This document shows positions 58,583 through 64,000 of a stretch of DNA of 64,000 nucleotides, piece by piece (position 1 is the first letter of the stretch; each line of letters begins with the position of its first letter). The notes beneath the pieces were generated by a model. That model did no database searches. It saw only the letters and a list, made by a program, of their open reading frames with translations, and was not told the origin of the DNA. This DNA is from JANXQG01 sp963775975 (lineage in GTDB: Bacteria; Planctomycetota; Planctomycetia; Pirellulales; Thermoguttaceae), in the NCBI GenBank assembly GCA_963775975.1, contig CAVZKX010000001.1:310001-374000 (forward strand), written 5' to 3'. The position numbers were made by a program, and so were the translations under genes.

Positions 58583-59605
58583 ATGAATACACTAAACGAA
58601 CCTATCGCCGAGTCGGCGGCCGGCCGCTGGCACGATCTTGCCGACCGAGCCCTAAACGGACAGCAGCTTTCCGCCGCGGAGGGGCTGGCGATTCTCCGCA
58701 GCCCCGACGACGAACTTTTGGACCTGCTTGCAGCCGCCTATCGCGTTCGTCGTCATTGGTGGGGCAATCAGGTGCGGCTGAACTTTCTCATCAACGCCAA
58801 AAGCGGGTCGTGCGGCGAGGATTGCGGCTATTGTTCTCAGTCTTATGTCTCCAAAACAGCCGATATCTCGCGATACTCGTTGCTCCCGGCCGACCAGATT
58901 CTCGCTGGTGCCCGCGCGGCCTTCGAGCGGCAGGCCAAAACCTACTGCATCGTCACCTCCGGCCGCGGCCCCGGCAAGCGAGAGCTTGACCTGGTGGCCG
59001 ACGTCGTCCCCAAGATCAAGCAACAGTATGGCACGATGGAAGTTTGCGTCTCGTCAGGTCTGCTCACCAACGAGCACGCCCAGCGGTTGAAGCAGAGCGG
59101 CGTCGATCGAGTGAACCACAATCTGAATACCAGCCGACGCTTTTATCCGCAAATCTGCACGACTCACACGTTCCAGGATCGGCTCGATACGCTCTGGGCC
59201 GTGCGGAATGCCGGCATGGAAATCTGCTCGGGCGGAATCGTCGGCATGGGTGAAGAAGACGAGGATATCGTTGAGCTTGCCCTGGAACTCGGTGCTCTCG
59301 GCGTCGAGGCACTCCCGGTCAACTTCTTTACGCCCATCGAAGGCACGCCGATCACCGCGACCAAGCCGAAGGCGATCACGCCAAGGTATTGCCTGAAGGC
59401 GCTGGCCCTCTTCCGCCTGGCCAATCCGCGATGCGATTTGCGGGCCGCGGCAGGCCGCGAAATCCATCTGGGCTGGATGCAACCTCTGTCGCTCTACGCC
59501 GCAAACTCGATGTTCGTCGGCGACTACCTGACAACCAAGGGCCAGCACCCGACGCAAGATTATCGGATGATCGAAGAAATGGGATTTGAGGTGGTGGAAG
59601 TGTGA
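58583..59605 (+). CDS. bioB: Biotin synthase
   Basis: About 340 residues from ATG 58583; the ORF could extend 20 codons with unlikely sequence. The radical-SAM cluster motif is SCGEDCGYCSQS (Cys77, Cys81, Cys84). Other family blocks: CIVTSGRGPGKREL, CVSSGLL, RVNHNLNTSRRFYPQICTTHTF, CSGGIVGMGE, LPVNFFTPIEGTP, AAGREIHLGWM. It converts dethiobiotin to biotin by sulfur insertion. Biotin feeds acetyl-CoA and acyl-CoA carboxylases, which suits the fatty-acid genes that follow. The stop overlaps the GTG start of the sigma factor. No BirA operator was recognised. Confidence 0.95.
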   Translation: MNTLNEPIAESAAGRWHDLADRALNGQQLSAAEGLAILRSPDDELLDLLAAAYRVRRHWWGNQVRLNFLINAKSGSCGEDCGYCSQSYVSKTADISRYSLLPADQILAGARAAFERQAKTYCIVTSGRGPGKRELDLVADVVPKIKQQYGTMEVCVSSGLLTNEHAQRLKQSGVDRVNHNLNTSRRFYPQICTTHTFQDRLDTLWAVRNAGMEICSGGIVGMGEEDEDIVELALELGALGVEALPVNFFTPIEGTPITATKPKAITPRYCLKALALFRLANPRCDLRAAAGREIHLGWMQPLSLYAANSMFVGDYLTTKGQHPTQDYRMIEEMGFEVVEV

Positions 59606-60213
59606 ACTCCGACTTTCCTAACGTATCGGCACTCATCCAGCAGGCCCGGCAAGGCGACGCGGGCTGTCGCGACCAGCTTTTCGCGCTCTGCCGCAGCTAT
59701 TTGCAGATCGTCGCCCGATCGCAGGTCGAATCGTCGCTGCGGGCGAAAGTCGATGCATCGGACCTGGTGCAGGAAACGCTCCTCGAAGCTTTCCGCGACT
59801 TCGAGCGTTTCGGCGGCAATTCTGAGCAGGAGTGGCTGGCGTGGATGAAGCGCATCTTGGCGCACAACGCGGCCGATTTCATTCGCCGCTACCGTGGCAC
59901 CGCCAAGCGGCAGGCCCGTCGCGAGGTGCCCATCCGCGGGCCGCAAGAATCGACGATCGTCCGCACGGCCCCGGAACCGGCAGCCCCGTGTGCCACGCCG
60001 AGCCAAGAGTTTCTACGGATCGACGATGAGCTTCGCGTCACGTCCGCGCTGGCCCAGTTGCCCGGCGACTACCAAGAGGTTATCGTCTTGCGAAACTTGG
60101 AGCGATTGCCTTTCAACGAGGTTGCTGAGCGGATGGAACGATCTCGCCCCGCGGTGCAAATGCTCTGGATGCGGGCGATCAAAAAGTTGCACGAAGTATT
60201 GGGCGACGAATGA
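59602..60213 (+). CDS. ECF-type RNA polymerase sigma factor in the bioB operon
   Basis: 203 residues. The GTG start overlaps the bioB stop (GTGA) and its own stop overlaps the next ATG (ATGA). Region 2: LFALCRSYLQIVARSQVESSLRAKVDASDLVQETLLEAFRDFERF. Region 4: LAQLPGDYQEVIVLRNLERLPFNEVAERMERSRPAVQMLWMRAIKKLHEVL. It resembles the planctomycete ECF subgroup with a VDASDLVQET core. No anti-sigma gene lies next to it. Being embedded between metabolic genes suggests co-expression rather than an independent stress module; targets unknown. Confidence 0.93.
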   Translation: MNSDFPNVSALIQQARQGDAGCRDQLFALCRSYLQIVARSQVESSLRAKVDASDLVQETLLEAFRDFERFGGNSEQEWLAWMKRILAHNAADFIRRYRGTAKRQARREVPIRGPQESTIVRTAPEPAAPCATPSQEFLRIDDELRVTSALAQLPGDYQEVIVLRNLERLPFNEVAERMERSRPAVQMLWMRAIKKLHEVLGDE

Positions 60214-61115
60214 GCGGGCTCAATCTGAAGACTTTTCAAGTGACATGCGACGCCCGCGGCGTGGTGACCGCGGAGCTTGATGTGGCGGACCGCAAGTTCA
60301 ATGTATTGACCACGGAAGTCTTTGCCGAATTGCAGACGCTGCTCGGTTGGTTGGAAGCCGCCAATCCGTCGACACGGCTCATATTGTTTCGCGGGGCGAA
60401 AGCAACCGGATTTCTGGCCGGGGCCGATTTGAAAGAGATCAACGCGATGCAGGATCACGAGAGTGTGCAGCGATTCGGCGTCGCCGGGCAAGAGGCGTTC
60501 GATCGGCTGGAACGGCTCGCAATACCGACCGTCGCCGTCGTCCACGGGCCATGCCTGGGCGGCGGATTGGAGTTCGCGCTGGCCTGCCGATATCGGATCG
60601 CCCGCGATGACAGCAAGACGCAATTCGGCGCGCCGGAAGTGAGACTGGGCCTTCTGCCTGCCTGGGGCGGCACGCAGCGCTTAACCGAGCGGATCGGATT
60701 GGAAGCCGCGTTGCGGATGCTCTGGACCGGGCGCAAGGTCTCGCCGCGGCAGGCATTGGAACTTGGACTGGTCGATGCGATTTGGCCGCCGGATAAGTTT
60801 GATGTGGGAGAAAAGCAATTCGTCGCGGAGCGTTTAGACCGTGGGGCGGATTGCCGATCTGCCAAGTCGCGATTGCCAAGCGATGAAGAAGAAAAGATAC
60901 TGGAGGCCGCACGTCGCCGACTCACGCGCGGGCAGCACGGGCCGTCGCTGGCGGCAATACTAGGTGCGATTGAGGCAGGATTCCGCAAGGGCCGCTTTGC
61001 CGGCATGACGAAGGCCCGCGACGCGTTTGCCGAGTTGCGATTCAGCGAGTTTGGCCGCCGCCGGCTGGCGCGGTTCTTCAATCGCTCGCGAACGTCGCGG
61101 AAAAAAGAGATTTGA
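60210..61115 (+). CDS. Enoyl-CoA hydratase/isomerase family protein
   Basis: 301 residues. Crotonase fold: KATGFLAGADLKEINAM, the oxyanion-hole and first-Glu region HGPCLGGGLEFALACRYRIA, and the second-Glu region FGAPEVRLGLLPAWGGTQRL. Both catalytic Glu positions appear present, so hydratase activity is likely. Length and C-terminal half (LTRGQHGPSLAAILGAIEAG) resemble the hydratase part of FadB/FadJ without the dehydrogenase domain. The dehydrogenase step may come from the SDR two genes down. Coupled by ATGA to the sigma factor. Confidence 0.9.
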   Translation: MSGLNLKTFQVTCDARGVVTAELDVADRKFNVLTTEVFAELQTLLGWLEAANPSTRLILFRGAKATGFLAGADLKEINAMQDHESVQRFGVAGQEAFDRLERLAIPTVAVVHGPCLGGGLEFALACRYRIARDDSKTQFGAPEVRLGLLPAWGGTQRLTERIGLEAALRMLWTGRKVSPRQALELGLVDAIWPPDKFDVGEKQFVAERLDRGADCRSAKSRLPSDEEEKILEAARRRLTRGQHGPSLAAILGAIEAGFRKGRFAGMTKARDAFAELRFSEFGRRRLARFFNRSRTSRKKEI

Positions 61116-61136
61116 ACGCATAAGCCGGAGCGCAAT

Positions 61137-62822
61137 ATGGCAGTCGATGAAACCACACCTTGGGTTTCCGGTCTGACAATCGGCGCGGCGCTTCGCGAGA
61201 CGGCGGGCCGCTACGCTGACCGCGAGGCGATGGTGTTTCCCCAAGCCGAAGTGCGGATGACCTGGGCCGAGTTCGATCGGCGGGTCGATCGCGTCGCACG
61301 AGGGCTGCTGGCAATCGGGCTGCGGCGCGGCGACCATTTTGGCGTCTGGAGCACGAACTGGCCGGAGTGGGTGCTCTTGCAATTCGCCACGGCCCGCGTC
61401 GGGATCGTTTTGGTGACGATCAATCCCTCCTATCGCAGCGCGGAGCTGCAATATGCCCTTGCGCATTCGGACCTTCGCGGGATTGCGCTGATCGAGCGAT
61501 ATCGAACGTCGTGCTACTTCGATCTCCTGCGCGAAGCCTGCCCGGAATTGGACACCGCCCGGCCCGGCGAACTTCACAGCGCCAAGTTTCCGCGCTTGCA
61601 ATGGGTCGTCCGCATGCACGGGTCGGCGCAGCCGGGAATGCTCGATTGGGCAGATTTGGAAGCCGCCGGCGACGCAGTCGACGCGGCGCGGCTCGCGGAG
61701 GCAGAGGCCGCCTGCCAGCCCGGCGATCCGATCAACTTGCAATATACGTCTGGTACGACGGGGCTTCCTAAAGGGGCGATACTTAGCCACAGAAATCTGC
61801 TGTTAAACGCTTTCTATACTGCGGAGCGTCAAAACCTCACCCCCAGCGACCGCATCTGCATTCCGGTGCCGCTCTATCATTGTTTCGGCTGCGTCTTAGG
61901 CACAATGTGCGCCGCTGTCAGCGGTGCGGCAATGATCTTTCCCCACGAAGGTTTCGACGCGGCCGCGACGCTCCAGGCGATTGAGGCCGAACGCTGCACG
62001 TCGATTTACGGCGTGCCGACGATGTTCATCGCCGAGTTGGAACATCCCACCTTCCGGGATCGCGATACCTCGTCGCTGCGAACCGGCATCATGGCCGGCA
62101 GCCCCTGCCCGATCGAACTGATGAAACGCGTCGCGAATGAAATGGGCGCTCGCGAGATCACCATCGCTTACGGCCAAACGGAGGCCTCGCCGCTGATCAC
62201 AATGACCAGCACTGAGGACTCGATCGAAAAGCGCGTCGGCACCGTAGGCATGCCTTTCCCGGGCGTCGAAGTGAAGATCGTCGACGTAGTCACCAGCGCG
62301 GAAGTGCCCGACGGCCAGCAGGGCGAAGTCTGCGGGCGCGGCCACGACGTCATGCTGGGTTATTACAAACAACCAGACGAGACGGCCCGTGCGATCGACG
62401 CCGACGGCTGGCTGCACACGGGCGACCTCGGTGTCAAGCAGCCCGACGGTTACCTCCGCATCACAGGGCGCAAAAAAGAAATGATCATTCGCGGCGGCGA
62501 GAACATCGCCCCCCGCGAGATCGAGGAGCTGCTCTATCAGCATCCCAAGGTGGAGCAGGCCTCGGTCGTCGGCGTGCCGGACGCCAAGTTCGGCGAGGAA
62601 GTCTTGGCATGGATCAAACTGAAGTCGGGCGAGTCGTCTACCGTGGACGAGATGCGCGAGTTCTGTCGCAAGCACCTGGCCCACTTCAAGGCCCCGAGGT
62701 ATGTCAAGTTCGTTGATAGTTTCCCGTGTACGGTAACCGGCAAGATCCAGAAGTATCGCATTCGCCAGCAAGCCATCGAGGAGCTCGGGCTGCATAAAGC
62801 GGCAGCGATTGAAACAGCATGA
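61137..62822 (+). CDS. Acyl-CoA synthetase (AMP-forming, FadD-like)
   Basis: 561 residues. The P-loop-like adenylate motif is YTSGTTGLPKGAILSH. Others: VPLYHCFGCVLGTM, YGQTEASPLITMTSTEDS, GWLHTGDLGVKQPDGYLRITGRKKEMIIRGGENI with the hinge Asp, and the late Lys in CTVTGKIQKYRIR. This pattern fits medium- or long-chain fatty acyl-CoA ligases. It activates fatty acids for beta-oxidation. It begins 21 bases after the hydratase and its stop overlaps the SDR start (ATGA). Confidence 0.93.
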   Translation: MAVDETTPWVSGLTIGAALRETAGRYADREAMVFPQAEVRMTWAEFDRRVDRVARGLLAIGLRRGDHFGVWSTNWPEWVLLQFATARVGIVLVTINPSYRSAELQYALAHSDLRGIALIERYRTSCYFDLLREACPELDTARPGELHSAKFPRLQWVVRMHGSAQPGMLDWADLEAAGDAVDAARLAEAEAACQPGDPINLQYTSGTTGLPKGAILSHRNLLLNAFYTAERQNLTPSDRICIPVPLYHCFGCVLGTMCAAVSGAAMIFPHEGFDAAATLQAIEAERCTSIYGVPTMFIAELEHPTFRDRDTSSLRTGIMAGSPCPIELMKRVANEMGAREITIAYGQTEASPLITMTSTEDSIEKRVGTVGMPFPGVEVKIVDVVTSAEVPDGQQGEVCGRGHDVMLGYYKQPDETARAIDADGWLHTGDLGVKQPDGYLRITGRKKEMIIRGGENIAPREIEELLYQHPKVEQASVVGVPDAKFGEEVLAWIKLKSGESSTVDEMREFCRKHLAHFKAPRYVKFVDSFPCTVTGKIQKYRIRQQAIEELGLHKAAAIETA

Positions 62823-63577
62823 ACCAATCCGCAATACTCATCGTGGGCGGAAGTTCGGGCTTGGGCGCGGCCTGCGTACGGCGGTTCGCCGCCGCGGGCA
62901 GGCATGGCGTGATTGCAGATGTCAGGCCGCCGGAGCCCTCGCTCCTGGAAGAGTGCGGGCAATCGTTTGCCTTCTGCCAGGCAGATGTGACCGACGAGGC
63001 GGCAATCCGCGCGGCGCTGACCGCAGCGCGGGACCGATTCGGCCCGGTACGCGGCGCCGTCGTGTCCGCGGGCGTTCTCGGCGTCGCGCGGATCCTCGGC
63101 CGGCAGGGCGTCTGCGATCTGGGCGCGTTTCGCCGCGTGGTTGAGGTCAACCTGATCGGCACGTTCAATGTCTTGCGGCTCGCCGCCGATGCGATGCAAG
63201 GCAACGAGCCGGACGCCGACGGTGAGCGGGGCGTGATCGTCACCACTGCCTCGACGGCCGCGTTCGAAGGGCAGATCGGCCAGGCGGCCTACGCGGCCTC
63301 CAAGGGCGGAATTGCTTCCATGACCTTGCCCGCCGCGCGCGAACTGGGCCGCTTCGGCATCCGCGTCGTCTCGATCGCGCCGGGAGTGTTCGAGACGCCC
63401 ATGATGCACGCGACGACCGACGAGCAGCGGCAGGCGCTGTCGTCGGAAGTGCCCTTCCCGCCCCGCTCCGGGCGGCCGGAAGAATTCGCCGCGCTCGTCG
63501 AGCACGTCATGTCAAATCGCATGATCAACGGCGCAGTGCTACGCATCGACGGCGGACTGCGGATGCCGGCGAGGTGA
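62819..63577 (+). CDS. SDR-family 3-hydroxyacyl-CoA dehydrogenase-like protein
   Basis: 252 residues. Rossmann motif VGGSSGLGAACVRRFA. Then ADVTDEAAI, VSAGVLGVAR, catalytic Ser in TTASTAAFEG and Tyr-x3-Lys in AAYAASKGG, and PGVFETPM. The pattern (FEGQIGQAAYAASK, ARELGRFGIRVVSIAPG) is close to the HSD10 / type-2 3-hydroxyacyl-CoA dehydrogenases, which oxidise the product of the hydratase step. Coupled to the ligase by ATGA; last gene of the run, followed by hairpins. Confidence 0.88.
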   Translation: MNQSAILIVGGSSGLGAACVRRFAAAGRHGVIADVRPPEPSLLEECGQSFAFCQADVTDEAAIRAALTAARDRFGPVRGAVVSAGVLGVARILGRQGVCDLGAFRRVVEVNLIGTFNVLRLAADAMQGNEPDADGERGVIVTTASTAAFEGQIGQAAYAASKGGIASMTLPAARELGRFGIRVVSIAPGVFETPMMHATTDEQRQALSSEVPFPPRSGRPEEFAALVEHVMSNRMINGAVLRIDGGLRMPAR

Positions 63578-63582
63578 CGTGG

Positions 63583-63628
63583 AGCAGATTGCCAATCTGC
63601 TTTCGATGCGGCAGATTAGCAATCTGCC
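63583..63628. terminator. Two GCAGATT palindromes between convergent genes
   Basis: Hairpins 63583-63601 (AGCAGATT-GCC-AATCTGCT) and 63610-63628 (GGCAGATT-AGC-AATCTGCC) in the 58-base gap between the SDR and the oppositely oriented acyl-CoA dehydrogenase. The position suits a bidirectional terminator, but there is no U-run, and the word looks like another interspersed palindrome family. Confidence 0.5.
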
Positions 63629-63635
63629 CCACAAA

Positions 63636-64000
63636 TCAGTGCGTTTCGAGCACCCGGTTTGCCAAATCGACGATCGCGGCATTTTCCGGATTATTCACGC
63701 GCTTCAAGGCCGCGCGAATGCGGCCGGCGGACTGACGCAGGAATAGATCAGCCGCAGCAGGATGCCATGCGGGCGGGTTCTCATTTGGATTGTCACCCGA
63801 TAGCTCCGCATCGCGGCGGCTGAGTACGCAAATGGAAGCATAAAGCTCCATCGCAGCCTCCGCGATTGGTTCCTGCACCAACTGCCGATCGATGATCGCC
63901 TCGCGGTTTCGCATTAAGGTGGCTATGACGGTGTGGCTGAAACGGCGGATCAGGCCGGCAAGGACATTGGCATACTCAACAAGCGCGGGCGAGCGGATCG
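63636..64000 (-). CDS. Acyl-CoA dehydrogenase, C-terminal part (5' partial)
   Basis: The frame is open from the right edge of the window to a stop at 63636, giving the last 121 residues. It reads LVEYANVLAGLIRRFSHTVIATLMRN, then REAIIDRQLVQEPIAEAAMELYASICVLSRRDAEL and LRQSAGRIRAALKRV. This resembles the extra C-terminal helical domain of VLCAD/ACAD9-type acyl-CoA dehydrogenases. An internal Met at 63914 is not the start. It would supply the first step of beta-oxidation, matching the genes it faces. The catalytic part lies outside the window. Confidence 0.72.
   Translation of the reverse strand, partial: IRSPALVEYANVLAGLIRRFSHTVIATLMRNREAIIDRQLVQEPIAEAAMELYASICVLSRRDAELSGDNPNENPPAWHPAAADLFLRQSAGRIRAALKRVNNPENAAIVDLANRVLETH

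Overview
The window looks like planctomycete chromosome (Pirellulales-like). This is inferred from gene content and not from a marker gene: PEP-CTERM-tailed surface proteins, very long autotransporter-type beta-strand repeat proteins, a dockerin/LamG mosaic with an N-terminal ESLETRRLLS-type motif, an ECF sigma factor paired with a FecR/LamG membrane protein, and a fused membrane spermidine-synthase-like protein with TPRs. No rRNA, CRISPR array or replication origin was seen. The only RNA gene found is one tRNA-Glu(CTC).

Region 1 (1-32.9 kb) is mostly cell-surface material. Two PEP-CTERM genes come first, then a minus-strand group of a secreted hydrolase, a transglutaminase-like protein and dinB. 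Two paralogous giant repeat genes of about 7.5 and 8 kb and a dockerin/beta-propeller gene follow. An IS91-type transposase with its own tyrosine recombinase sits between the first giant gene and the dockerin gene. A sigma factor/FecR pair closes the region. No exosortase gene is visible.

Region 2 (33-40 kb) is a heavy-metal (probably Cu/Ag) efflux locus: a Cys-rich secreted protein, a CusB-like adaptor with metal-binding segments at both ends, and a CusA-like RND pump with a long extra periplasmic insert. No outer-membrane channel gene is present.

Region 3 (40-51 kb) is housekeeping plus accessory genes: HAD phosphatase, mtnA, purE, a four-helix-bundle protein, alanine dehydrogenase, an ORF6N protein with a remarkable upstream repeat array, der, a family-4 uracil-DNA glycosylase, archease, and a CinA-like/adenylyltransferase fusion. 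Region 4 (51-64 kb) has the spermidine-synthase-like protein, an ABC-2 permease, two CNNM/CorC-type proteins, and a tightly overlapping run bioB - sigma factor - enoyl-CoA hydratase - acyl-CoA synthetase - SDR. It ends against a convergent acyl-CoA dehydrogenase fragment.

Two caveats apply. First, about a dozen genes, including the normally essential der, carry one-base frameshifts, mostly at short homopolymers. These look like assembly errors, so such genes are annotated as whole genes or labelled segments. Second, all functions come from reading motifs by eye; no search or alignment was run. The most unusual structure found is the 60-bp palindromic repeat array at 44790-45018. Its units match an internal 20-codon stretch of the adjacent ORF6N gene at both DNA and peptide level.
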